64,000 bases of DNA from Sipunculus nudus (taxonomy: Eukaryota; Annelida; Sipuncula; Golfingiida; Sipunculidae), in contig CM049320.1 in the NCBI GenBank assembly GCA_026874595.1, positions 46,576,714-46,640,713 on the forward strand. The letters are read 5' to 3'. A program made the translations under genes and the position numbers. The notes beneath the pieces were generated by a model. The model did not search any database. It had not been told where the DNA came from and saw only the letters and a list, made by a program, of their open reading frames with translations. Below, one piece after another: positions 46,376 to 58,270 of the stretch (position 1 is the stretch's first letter; each line of letters starts with the position of its first letter).

Positions 46376-48268
46376 CTATGGGTCACTGTGCTCAGCTGAC
46401 GTTAACCTTGAAGGTAAAAATCTAAAATAATATCAAATGGAGATAAAGTGTAAGAGGAAGAGGTAATAAAGGCCATGGTTGGTTTATATGATTGGTTTGT
46501 ATTGATGAGCAAGAAATTGTTGCAAAAAATATTTTGTGACCTGACCATGTGTTTCCTAATGTTAAAACTAAAGCATGTGAGCAGTTTGTGAACAAATGAT
46601 CTGTACTATTACCATGATCATTAGTTGGTTTTTCGATTAACTGTTGACATTTCAGTAGTTTAGACATTTGTTCAATTGGATCTATTTTTTTGTATAATAT
46701 ATATTATTAAATATATATGTATTTTTTTAATGAAATGTATACAGTTGAAATAGAGCTAATAAACAAAATAAAACGGGGCAAACAAAGCCTGATCTCAAAT
46801 TCTGCTGAGGCAGGAAAATAATGAACAAATGTTTGTATTTAAATCTCATTTTTTTTATCACATCAATTATTTTCTAATTTAAGTTTATATTTCTATTTAT
46901 TTCCAATTTAACATATATATCTGAATATAAAAGTTGATTCATAATTCTCAACTGCATCATCATAAATCTCAATCTTGTCAGATAACACCACATCATGCAT
47001 ACAAATGTTTATTTATTTTTTTACCACAAAAATATATCTGTTAAATCTGCAAAACAATAAATATAAAAAAATAATACTTGATTTAGATTTCACAATTTTT
47101 AATTGTGTCTTTATTTATCCATAATGTGCTTCATATTTTATAATAATTTAAGCATACTGATGGGTTCAATTATATTTGTTGAAATCATTTAAAGAAAATT
47201 GATTTCTTTAAAAATGCAACATTACACAACATTGCATCTTCTTGATTACACCTTGAATTATTTTTTCAAAGAAAGTTTTTGCATATCGGAGTGGAAACAG
47301 CATTACAATTAAGGAGATACAGTGAAAACAATAACAACAATTAGTGCATAACACTTGGTGGGTTGGGTTTGCGGGGGGGGGGGGGGGTGGTGATTGGGGT
47401 GGTGATATGAGAATAACTGTACACCTGTCACAGCAGGGGACCTACCTCCCCTAGTGACTGTAACAAATCAGAAACCCTGGCATAGCTGACTTCCAGTGAC
47501 CTGGAGTGGGACCCTGCATCTGTAATCAAAGCAAGTGACTACAGAAAAAAAAATCAATAACTAGCTTAATTTTCAAGCTTTTATTTTCAAATTTCAGATT
47601 TAGACAAACTAAATATTTATGTTTACATGCTGTGAAAATTAAATCAATGGTGCTTACAGGAAAAAAACGTGTCATGGTCAAAGTTGGGCAAAATTTAAGG
47701 TACTGATTTTTTTTTAAGCTTATAACTTAAAAAATTTACAAAATTCAGATCTAATTTTCGGTAAACAATTGAATCTTAATTAAACATAGTTATATACTTG
47801 AGAAAATAGACTCTAGTTTCAAAATTTTTCATGTTAAGTGAGTTATTATTTTTCCTGATTTTTTACAAAGTCCATTATGTTTGGGCCCGTAACTTAAAGA
47901 ATTTATATTTTACAGACTTAATTTCTAGCATGTACATAGGAACTATATAGAGGAATATTTATGGTAAATATGAGGAAAAACAGATGAGTGGTTTTGATAT
48001 TAGGCAGTCCTGAAGTGTGGAAATAGGATTTTAATAAAAAATTGAGGTTTTTCCTTAATTTCTCAAAGGAATGAAGCCGCAAAGACCCAGTTTTTGGCTT
48101 GGTAGGAGATCTTGGGGACATCTAACATTATGCTGAATTTTGGATTCCTAGGTCTTACGGTTTCAAAACATGCCACATCTACGGACGGACAGACAGACGG
48201 ACGGACAGACGACGGACAATGGACCACGACTATAGCTCAGATGACTTATAGTCTGCTGAGCTAAAAAT
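46376..48268 (+). mobile_element. HLE-A copy, compact 1.9-kb form, nested in the foldback element
   Basis: Both ends are intact: AACAAGGGACCTATGGGTCA then TGTGCTCAGCTGA at left; at right the hairpin with TAGTCTGCTGAGC, then TAAAAA. This is the shortest complete HLE-A in the window and the best for defining the family. A 15-G run lies at 47373-47387. Confidence 0.72.
47373..47387 (+). repeat. 15-G homopolymer
   Basis: G run in HLE-A, homologous in place to the run at 27548. Confidence 0.85.
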
Positions 48269-48354
48269 GTAAAATAAAAAAAGCGCCCGCCTGCATTGAT
48301 TTCTGAAAAAAAGTGCCTGAGAACCACACCTTTTTTTTTATTTTGGCCTTATAT

Positions 48355-48569
48355 ACCATATTTATTCTGGATATTTTTGTCATTGTTCAGATTTTGGATA
48401 AATGTTCAAAATTTTGGTTCTCCCTTTTTTTCTGGATGTTTGATTTTTTTCTGATAAATGGTCAACATTAGGATTAAAAAGTCAACAGGTGCAAAGATAA
48501 TAATGGGAGTTTCAACATCACTGTTTATATATACAGGATATGAAACTTATTTCAACAGTGCTTACAAGA
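48355..48569 (+). other. HLE-A interior remnant
   Basis: The stretch TGGGAGTTTCAACATCACTG, then CAGTGCTTACA, resembles the HLE-A interior near 26730-26810, so the next HLE-A appears to have landed in an older one. Confidence 0.4.
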
Positions 48570-50267
48570 AACAAGGGACCCATGGGTCACGGCACTCAGC
48601 TTAAGTTTTAAAACTTTTGCAAATGCAAAATATTCTATTTTAATGTTTATCATTTATATAAGCATATGAGAAGCTAAGAGGAAATGGGCCCTCCTACTTG
48701 ATTATAGTAAAGTTCTAAATATATGATTGCAAACTAATACTCTGACAAGACTGTCATTATAAGAAAAACAGTAAAAGTTTTGAGATACTTTGATGCATAT
48801 GAATGATTTACAGATGGACAGGCAAGAGGACAGAATGGACTAATACCTTTATTTCACTTTCAAGGGAATAATGTATTTAAGTTTATATATAAGCCTATTT
48901 TTTTAGCATATTCACTTTTTCCATTAATAGTTTTTATCTGATTCTTTTTTATTTACAAGTTTTATATATTTGTAATAAAAAAAAAATATAAGAATTCTGA
49001 GTTGCAAATATTATATATCCAGAGTGTAGCTCATATTGGGTCATATTATGCAAACACATATATTTTATTATTTTTAATCACAACTGTTTAAACTGAATTT
49101 AAAAGAAAATAATGTCACAACATGGCATCTACCAGATTATTCCTTGAATCACTCTAAAAAAATTTTGCACTTTGAGTTTTCAGTACATGCTTAATTTTAT
49201 TCACTGAAATAAAATGAAAGATTCAGTAAAATAAAAATATCTTTTCAAATAAAGTATACACACTGTTGGTTGAATGAGGGACAAATAATATCATTATGCT
49301 AATTACAATTTCAGCTATAATTTATTACTAGAATTAATAGTCAATTTCACACCTGGTGAAGTTTTTACTCTTCTGTAATAAGGAATTACTTATCTGATGA
49401 CCATCCACACTTTCATAGCAATACACCACTTTGTGGTCACAATTAAATGTGCACTTTAATCATTGTAACCCTGGTGGTACAATACAAATTCTAAAATGTA
49501 GCACAGCCTAGGATAAGAATGAATCAAATACAGAAAATTATAACATTTATCTAGTTTATGTACCAGCCGGGGGTGGGGGAGGAGTGCAGGGCAGAGGGGA
49601 AGCCTACTAGTAGTGGCCAAGCTGAGCCAAAACAAGCTGCCTGGAGAGGGCATAACACAAGTGAAGGCTGTACTACTAGGTGGGTCTGATGTAAACAACA
49701 CTTGACATGGTGTATGAAAACTTGAATAAAAGCTACTTTTTTTAATCAATTCCTTTGAAATTTCAGATTTGAAAAGATTTAATCCTTATGTATATATGCT
49801 GTGAAAATTAAATCAACAGTGCTTACAGGGAACAAACATGCCATAGCCAAAGTTGAACAAAATTTAAGGTATTGAATTTTTATTTAAACTAATAACTTAA
49901 AGGGGCCCAATCACCTTTATAAAGTAAACTAAAATTACCCTAAGATCTTTTATAGATACACAGATAAAGCCAGAAATCACATAAATTCTTTTTCAAAAGG
50001 TAGGTGAATAGGCAATAATAGTAAATAGTAAATAATTTGCAAAATTTAGATCTAATTTTGGGTAAACAATTAAATCTTGATTAAATAAAGTAATATCCCT
50101 GAAAAAAGGTCTCCAGCTTCAGCCATTCTCATATTAAGGGAGTATATAATTCCTGATTTAAAAAAAAATTGCATTATATTTCGGCCCACAACTTCAAAAC
50201 AAGACGCAAAACTGACCTAATTTTTGGTAAGTTCATAGAAAATATATGGGAGAATATAAATACTAAA

Positions 50268-53200
50268 AACAAGGCCTACAGGCCTAATGCGAACCTGTGC
50301 AAAGATTGGGAGTATGAATGGAGGTTTATTTTTTAAATTTAATATTGATCCTCTTAAGTCCTGCATATCTACCTTAGTCATTATGATTTCAGCAAAATGT
50401 AAGTTTCCGACCTGCAAGTTTTAGACTAGGACATTTTAAAACTAGAATATGGGTAGTCGACAAGCGCCTATGTGTATCCGCAGAAATCAGAGTGGGTCGG
50501 GTGAAGTATAGATTAAGAGGCATAGATTAAGTGGCAAGGGGAAAAGAGTGAAGTGTGTTGCATATAAGCAAGGCCGCTGCAGCGTAAACCTGAATGTAGG
50601 TGGTGCCACCTGTCATAAAATCGAGAAAATTGTCCAGGATGTATAAACCTGCTAAATTTCAGGTGGATAAGTCAAACCACTGCTGAGATATGAGTGATTT
50701 TATCCCAAAGCAGATGAACAGATGGACGCTGTGCAAAAATGGTTGCAGGTGGCGCCACCATTTTAGTGTATATTATAAAGCTTTCCAAGGGCTACATTTG
50801 TGCAAAATTTTTAGCCTGATCAGTCAAACGGTTCCCAGATATGTGGGTTTATGTGTGGAAACAGACGCACAAATGGACGCTGGGCAGAGAGGAAAGGTCA
50901 GAGGTCAACCAAAAATGAAGGCGCAGCAGTCCACATGTTACCGATCATTATTCCGAATTTTTAAAAATTCTGCCCAGTGGTTATGGAGGAGTACTCTGGA
51001 AACCTATGCAGCAATGGTGGCAGCGTTGGCATCCGACTGAAAACATAGTATCCGCAAAACTCTGTTTTGGCAGATACAATGATTGTAGCTGGCACCACCA
51101 GTCTTATATACAACGAAGAGATATATAAATATGCCCAATGTCAGACTGATATGTCAAACCCCTCCTGTGAAATAAGCAGGGACATAGACTGTGCAAAAAT
51201 TATTGTAGGTGGCGCCACCAGTCTTGTACACTATAATGCTACCCGATATGTATAAACATGCCCAACTTAAGGCTGATGTATTAAATTCCTCTGCAGAAAT
51301 AAGCAGGAGCATACACTGCAAAAGTTAATGTAGGTGGCACCACCTGTCTTGTTAATAAGAATACCGTCAAAGACGCATAGACAGGTCATAGACAACTTCC
51401 CCAGAGTTTGATGCACTGGGCTGACAAGGCTTAGGTGAGTAAGGCAGTTGCCCCCGAGTGACCTGTGACAAATTGCTGCCTCAAGCTACTGCACTGTGAA
51501 CTCTTGACCTGCACCTGGCTAGACTGAGTGAACTTTTGACCTGTACCTGGCTGCACTGAGTCAACTCTTGCCCTATTGCATAATCTGACACAGTTGGCAG
51601 TCTGCCAAAGCTATAAATAGATTCAGGCTGAACTTTGGTGCCAAATATGATGCAGCTACTTCACTGAGTGAACACTTGACCTCTACCTGGCTGCACTTCT
51701 TCCAATCCTGGCACTGTGCCAAAACTATTAATAGAGCTGACATCATCTTGGCTAATGGCCAACATGAAGGCACTGGCAGTGCTGCCATCTGTACACAAAA
51801 GTGGTCCCCATTTAAAATAACTTTGAAATTTATTTTCCCAATACAAAATGTTTATCAGCTGACTTTTTATACAAAAGAAATCAGGAATATATGTAAAATT
51901 ATTACGGATACATACTGAATGTAAAATTAAAATAAAGATATATCTCATTGATGGCAAATTCAGTTGAGTAGGGATACCAATAATTTATAATCCATGTACA
52001 GTTGTCTTTATATAGCCACAGAGAGCTGAATATCCATGATTGTAACAATGCCTGGTATGATGAATAACTTAAATCATAAATCTAATTTTTTTAAAAGCTT
52101 TTAAAAAAAATTTTCTAGTCAATATTAACCAAAGATAACCTGAAATCTAAATGTCTAGTGGCATGATGTAATAGATGCTGATTAAATGGTGCCAGGCTAG
52201 ATGTGACAGCATAACACAGCTAACATATATGGTAAAATGACTCATTTCAATTTCAATAATTCAGCCAAAAATCATTCATGTGGAACCATTAATGACAATT
52301 ATTATAAGAATTATTGTAGGGATTATTCTTGTAAAATATTGAACAAACTGGCTTCAGTGGCATCAGTCGAAAAACGTTTCACAGGTTTATAACTCATATA
52401 GGAAGATACAGCAAACTGGCTAAGTTCAGCTTCCTGTAACTCAGCCAAAAATCACTGAACCAAAACCATTTGAACAAACTTAAATTATCAACATCTGAGG
52501 ATAATTAATGTGTGAGATTTAAGAATTTGGCCCAGTGGTTTTTGAGAAGAAGATCTTTGTAGCCACTGAGCTAAAATGGGCTGTTATGGCATATGACTCA
52601 ATCCAGCTTCCCATGACTTGGCCAAAAGTCACTGAAAAGAGACCATTTGAACAAACTTCAGAAAGCACTACCCTAGAATCATTTCTGTGCGATATTGAAC
52701 ATTTTGGCCATATGGTTTCAGAGAAGAAGTTTTTTGTAGCCCTCTGTGTGTTACAGGCACTGATGACCCCGTACAAGAAAGGCTGATGCAGGTGGCACCA
52801 CCAATACCTCAATTTCAGATATGACCTATGTGACCTACATTGGCATAAAATTTGGTGATGATGGCTACAGCCGCTCCTGAGATTTAAATTTTAATATGCT
52901 TTTTTGCACAGTTAACAAAGTTCAACCATCTGTAACAAAATTCATCGAACTGGAACCATTCGAACAAACTTGAGAAAGATTGTTCCAGGGATCATTTCTG
53001 TGAAATATTGGACAATTTGGCTGGACAGTTTCGGAGAAGAAGATTTTTAAAGCTTTTTTAGCATTTTTCCTATAAAATCTAAGAAAATGCAGTTAGAAAA
53101 AAAATAAACAAAATCTGATATAGTTTTTTGGATGACTGATCATTTGTAAAAAATTTGGTGATGCTAGCTCCTGCCATTTTTGAGATAGCTATGGTTAACG

Positions 53201-53275
53201 TACAGACGAAGCACGGCGGATGACACACGACGGACGCCGCCGCACCATCGCATAAGCTCACAGGTTCGCTAAAAA
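50268..53275 (+). mobile_element. HLE-C copy 4 with nested HLE-B
   Basis: The left end AACAAGGCCTACAGGCCTAA is followed by GCGAACCTGTGC. The right end is CACAGGTTCGCTAAAAA. The 172 bp after the left end differ from copies 1-2 but match copy 5. After HLE-B, the body resumes at TGATTGTAGCTGGCACCACC as in copy 2. GGTGGCGCCACC is at 51208. Confidence 0.7.
50440..51080 (+). mobile_element. HLE-B copy 3, short complete form
   Basis: The left end AACTAGAATATGGGTAGTCG then TGTGTATCCGCAG is followed by about 1.5 tandem units (GGTGGCGCCACC at 50748). The tail and right hairpin at 51048-51077 have GTATCCGC and a mutated CAGATAC arm. At 640 bp it is a minimal HLE-B. Confidence 0.7.
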
Positions 53276-53280
53276 TGATC

Positions 53281-55709
53281 AACAAGTGGCCCATGGGTCA
53301 TGACGCTCAGCTGCCAAGCATGACCAGCGACATCATGGGCTGAGATTCACAACTTCCAGTCAAATTTTGAAGAACCAATTTGCCAATTTGTTAAAATTTT
53401 CTACGACAACAGAAATATATGTCTGGTTAAAACACAGTGAATTGATGGTCTGAGGAAAATGTATGATTGTTAAGGTATCCAGAACTATTCCCAGAGCTTA
53501 CTTGATACCTGTCAGTCTCAAAAAGAACACCACAAAGGGCAAATATAAGATCAAAATATATAGCAAAAAATCAAGGAAATCCATGCAAGAATTATTGAGA
53601 AACGGGTGCTTCTGTATGAATTTTTATTCAATACAAGCCAACTGTACTGCACTTTCATATATGATGATAATATTTATTAAGAAATATTTGACCGAATCCT
53701 TTGCAAGATTACATTAATATACGTCCGACTGCCTTCACTTTAACGGTTCTTGAGATAATATGATCAAAAGGAATTTAAAGATGGTTGCCTGGTGGCCATT
53801 TTGGACTTCTGACAGGTCTGAAATCAGACAACAACCATTCTCTAAATTGGACCAAAAATTGAAGGAAAATTACTGAAACTGCACTAAAAAAGGATTTCTA
53901 AGGTGGCTAACTGGCAGACATAATGGATTTCTGACAAGTCTGACATTTGATATCACACATCCTCCAATAAGAGACCAAACTTAGGGCAAATTCTCCAAAT
54001 GATGTTACAGTAATGAATGTCCAAAACAATTCAAAAGGCATGTTCAGGCGCTCATATCAGATTTACAGATATGCAAATGTAAAAGTGTAGGTCCAATATT
54101 TTTTATTATCACTCTGCTTTTCAATGGGGTCAGCAGGATTGGTAAACTGCAAAACCTGAAAGAAAAGAAATGCAGAAAGCATGACTAGGAGTCTTGTAAT
54201 AAAATAAAGCCATCCTAAATCAAGTACACATCCACATATAATGAGAACAAACACTTGCTTTTATATGTGGTGATTTATATAAAAATATTCAGATATCTAG
54301 GAAACTAAGTTTATTGCTATGATTCCATAAAATAAACTGCAAAATGTTCCCATCATCTTATAAATCAGTAGCTAAACCTTAATACTATACTCTCATAGTG
54401 TTAATTCCTGGATGAAGTATTCCAACAACAGTGTTTTGTTATGCAGTAATGAGGTACTTATCACTCAGCCTTATCACTTAATAGCCTGATACAAAAGGGA
54501 GTCATATGTCACCAGTGTCACTCACAATTACAGCCACACAATGAGATGTACAGCTGGAGTGCAAACTATATACAAGAAAAATAGAGATGGTCTACAAAAT
54601 AAGCTGACCTGACCTATGACCTTGGCCTTTTGCCAACATATCAACTGGATTCTTTCTAAATGATGGGTAACTACTAACCAATTACATCTGGCCGGGTGTA
54701 ATTACTTGGCAACCAATGAGTGAATAACGTAGACCTGCAACCTTTAACCTCCTGACCAGCTGACCTCAAAATCAATTAGTTATTTCTTCATGCAAAAAGA
54801 CCCATAAATATGAAGTTTGATTCACATTGAGTGATGCATAGATGTGGCATATGTGAAAGACTGAAGGTCTGGATTGAACAGTTTCACTTGAAATATGTTC
54901 ACAAGCCTTTAGAATAATATTGTGACCTTGACCTTTGAACTTTTGAACTCAACTTCAATAGGCTTCTTCCCCTATTGGTAGGTAAGCCATATATGACAGA
55001 TGGAAAGTATAGATTGAAAAGTTTGCCTGAAAATGACTCCATGCAAGAAGAGGGTGCTGTGAACTTGACCTTTGACCTCAAAATCAACAGGTCTTTTCCC
55101 CTGTTGGCAGAGAAGCGATATCAGTGCTGAAAGGTTTGGAATGAAAGGTCTAGCTTGAAATGTGTCCACAACCTTTTCAAAGAAGTGGATCCTGTGACCC
55201 TGACCTCTGACCTTGTGACCTCAACATCTATAGTATTCTTATCCCACTTAGTAGGTTAGCTATATGTGAAAGATCAAAGAATTGGGATGAAAGGTTTGGC
55301 TTAAAATGCATCCACAGGCTTTTCAAAGAAGTTGGTTCTGTGACCTTGACCTTTGACCTTGGGACCTCAAAATAATTATGGTTCTTCCCCTTTTGGTAGG
55401 TAAGCTGTATGTGAAAGATGGAAGGTTTGGGATGAAAATTTTGGCTAAAATAATTATTTCTGGGGGGTGCAAACACACCCCATAACTTCGAGAATATAGG
55501 TCGCAGTGACCTAATTTCAGATTTGCAAAGAGATCTTTTTAGAACCTCTAAGACTGCATAGGATTCATGGCCCTAGCCCCTACGATTACGATTTGTGCCC
55601 TGCTAACGGACGGCCCGCTGGCTGGCCCGCCGTACGGACAGACGGAAGGACGACGGACAAAGACCCATCGCTATAGCCCAGCATGACTGAAAGTCAGCTG
55701 AGCTAAAAA
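53281..55709 (+). mobile_element. HLE-A' copy 2
   Basis: The left end AACAAGTGGCCCATGGGTCA then GACGCTCAGCTG begins 6 bp after HLE-C copy 4. The right hairpin (CCCAGCATGACT, GAA, AGTCAGCTGAGC, TAAAAA) ends at about 55709. Only this copy has the 54590-55445 array. Confidence 0.65.
54590..55445 (+). repeat. approximately 140-bp repeats rich in TGACCTTTGACCT
   Basis: Units contain CTTTGACCTC or TGACCTTTGACCTTG, then CTTCCCCT..TTGG..GGTAAGC and GAAAGATGGAAGGTTTGG. Clear units start near 54915, 55056, 55193 and 55338. On the minus strand they give repeated AGGTCA half-sites, including AGGTCAAAGGTCA. Confidence 0.8.
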
Positions 55710-56289
55710 CAGATCCGTGGTTTTGATATTAGGCAGCCTTGAATGGCTTTTTTTAATGAAATGGAGGTTTTTCTTTTATATTTCGAAGGAACAAAGTCCT
55801 AGTGACCCAATTTTCAGTTTGGTAGGAGATTTTGGTGACATCCTACTGTATGCAAAATGTTGGATTCACAGGTCCAACAGTTTCAAAACATGCTGGATGG
55901 CCAGCCAGACTACGGACAAAGGACCATGACTATAACTCAGATGACTTATAGTCAGTTGAGCTAAAAAAATGAATAAGCATGTTGAAACAAGCCAATTAGG
56001 TATAAATTGCATTTGCTTTGTGTAATAAAGACATTAGTGGCCTCAAACCATTTAATGATATGATGCAATAAGGGAAAAATGGGCCTACACGTTATAATGA
56101 AAGGATACATTTAATAAACAAGGCCTACAGGCCTAATGCGAACCTGTGCAAAGTTTGGGAGTGTGAATGGAGGTTTATTTTTTTAAATTTAATATTGATC
56201 CTTTTAAGTCCTGCATATCTACCTTAGTTATTATGATTTCAGCAAAATGGACATTTCGGACCTGCAAGTTTGAGACTAGGACATTTTAA

Positions 56290-57425
56290 AACTAGAATAT
56301 GGGTAGTCGACAAGTGACTATGTGTATCCGCAGAAATCAGAGTGGGACAGGTGAAGTGAGGCATGGATTAAGTGGCAAGGGGAATAGAGTGAGGTGTGTT
56401 GTATATTAGCATGGATGTCTGCAGCTTAAACGTGGTACCACCTGTCATAAAATCGAAAAAATTGTCCAGGATGTATAAACCTGCAAAATTTCAGGTGGAC
56501 AAGTCAAACCACTGCTCAGATATGAGTGATTTTATCCCAAAGCAGATGAACAGATGGACGCTGTGCATAAGTGGTGGCAGTTGGCGCCCCAAGTTTTGCC
56601 TATGATGAAGAGCTATGTTAGATCTATACATATGCAAAATTTTGGCCCAACTGTTTAAACGGTTCCCGAGATATGAGCTTGGATGTCTGCAGCATAAATG
56701 TGAATGTAGGTGGCGCCACCTGTCATAAAATCAAGAGAGCTGTCCAGGATGTATAAACCTGCAAAATTTCAGGTGGATAAGTCAAACCACTGCTGAGATA
56801 TGAGTGATTTTATCCCAAGGCAGGTGAACACATGAACGCTGTGCATTTATGGTTGCAGGTGGTGCCACCAGTTTTGTCTATGATGAAGAGCTATTTGAGA
56901 TCTATCCGCATGCAAAATTTTGGCCCAATCAGTCAAACGGTTCCCAAGATATGAGCTTGGATGTCTGCACAGTAAACCTAAATGTAGGTTGCGCCACCTG
57001 TCATAAATCGAGAAAGCTGTCCAGGATGTATAAACCTGCAAAATTTGAGGTGGATAGGTCAAACCACTGCTGAGATATGAGTGATATTATCCCAGGGCAG
57101 ATGAACAGATGGACGCTGTGCATTTATGGTTGCATATGGCGCAACCATTTTTAGTGTATGTGATAAAGCTATCAAAGGGCTACATTTGTGCAAAATTTTT
57201 AGCCTGATCAGTCAAACGGTTCCCAAGATATGCTGGTTTATGCATATGGTTTATGCCAGACACACAAATGGATGCTGGGCAGCATGGAAAGGTCAGATGT
57301 AAACCAAAAATGAGGGTGCAGCAATTCACATGTGACCTGATGATAAACCCGATTCGCTTTAAATGCAAACCAAGTTTTTTCAAACAGTTGAAAGATATAG
57401 TTCCAATAATCTTGGAATTCTGCAT
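56290..57425 (+). mobile_element. HLE-B copy 4, right end truncated
   Basis: The left end is AACTAGAATATGGGTAGTCG. At least three units follow, with GGTGGCGCCACC at 56709. It breaks off near 57425 without the terminal hairpin. A 20-bp palindrome and a C run follow. Confidence 0.65.
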
Positions 57426-57434
57426 CTAAACATT

Positions 57435-57488
57435 GTGTCTAGACGTCTAGACACATTGTCTAGACACCCCCCCCCCCCCCCCCCCCCC
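57435..57488 (+). repeat. perfect 20-bp palindrome next to a 22-C run
   Basis: The palindrome half-site GTGTCTAGAC spans 57435-57454. TGTCTAGACA repeats once more, then C runs from 57467 to 57488. It marks the broken end of HLE-B copy 4. Confidence 0.85.
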
Positions 57489-58270
57489 GAGCTAGGTCAG
57501 TTGCCATGGTGATGTCTGGACCCCACCTGTTTGTACTGAGTGACCTCTTGACTTGGCTGCTGAAACTTATCTTATTGTCAAATCTGTTTTCAAATACAGA
57601 AAGCCTTTTTCAATTGGATACAATGCTTTTTTAAAACTGTATTTACCCAATCTATTCTTATAAAACTGGCAGAACCCTACTATAGAATAATTCTTGTAAA
57701 GTTTAAACCAATCAGCTTAACAGTTTCATCATAAATCAGTGTATAAGCTAGAAGAGTTTAAAATTACATTCTGCTTGTAAAAAACACATCAATGTAGGTG
57801 GAGCCACCAATACCTCAAAATCAGATATGACATATGTGACAAACATTGGTATAAAATTTGGTGATTATAGCTCTAGCCATTTCTGAGATTTTAATTTTTA
57901 GTGTGCTTTTTTGGACAGATGACTAAGTTCAACCTCCTGTAACTCGGCCAAAAATCTCTGAACTGGAAATATTCGAACAAACTTGAAAGAAATTGTTCCA
58001 GGGATCATTTCTATGAAATATTGGACAATTTGGCTGGACAGTTTCGGAGAAGAAGATTTTTAAAGCTTTTTTAAGCTTTTTCCCTATAAAATCTAAGAAA
58101 ATGCAGTATGGAAAAATATAAACAAAATCCGATATAGTTTTTTGGATGTCTGATTAAAAGTTTGGTGATGCTAGCTCCTGCCATTTTAGAGATAGATATG
58201 GTTCACGTACAGATGACATACGACGGACGCCGCCACACCATCGCATAAGCTCAAAGGTTCCCTAACAAAA

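Larger units (their letters stand above)
46113..48354 (+). mobile_element. foldback TIR element split by HLE-A
   Basis: The left arm contains AGGCCAAAA, then GGTATGGTTCTCAGGCACCG, then CCCGCATCAATTTTTAA. The right arm, read in reverse complement, gives AGGCCAAAA, GGTGTGGTTCTCAGGCAC, then AATGCAGGCGGGCGC. Removing the inserted HLE-A leaves a short, MITE-sized element. Target duplication is uncertain (possibly TA). Confidence 0.65.
48570..55968 (+). mobile_element. HLE-A copy, 7.4 kb, hosting HLE-C, HLE-B and HLE-A'
   Basis: The left end is AACAAGGGACCCATGGGTCA then GGCACTCAGCTTAAG. The right hairpin has TAGTCAGTTGAGC then TAAAAA, ending at about 55968. Inside are HLE-C at 50268-53275 (with HLE-B) and HLE-A' at 53281-55709. 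The pairing of these two ends is inferred from nesting order. Confidence 0.55.
56117..58270 (+). mobile_element. HLE-C copy 5 with nested HLE-B
   Basis: The left end AACAAGGCCTACAGGCCTAA then GCGAACCTGTGC; the right end at about 58240-58270 has CTCAAAGGTTCCC then TAACAAA (decayed). The HLE-B begins 173 bp from the left end, as in copy 4. Confidence 0.65.

Noticed and set aside
54100-54170. Minus-strand exon candidate after a TTTCTTTTCTTTCAG acceptor
   Set aside because: The encoded stretch (VLQFTNPADPIEKQ) does not match any PIK3R4 segment I know, there is no clear donor, and it lies inside HLE-A' copy 2.
4491-58270. Reading the HLE families as classic Helitrons with a CTRR 3' end
   Set aside because: CTAA follows some hairpins, but not in HLE-B, E or F, and the hairpin is terminal rather than about 10 bp inside. 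The Helentron/HINE-like plan fits better.
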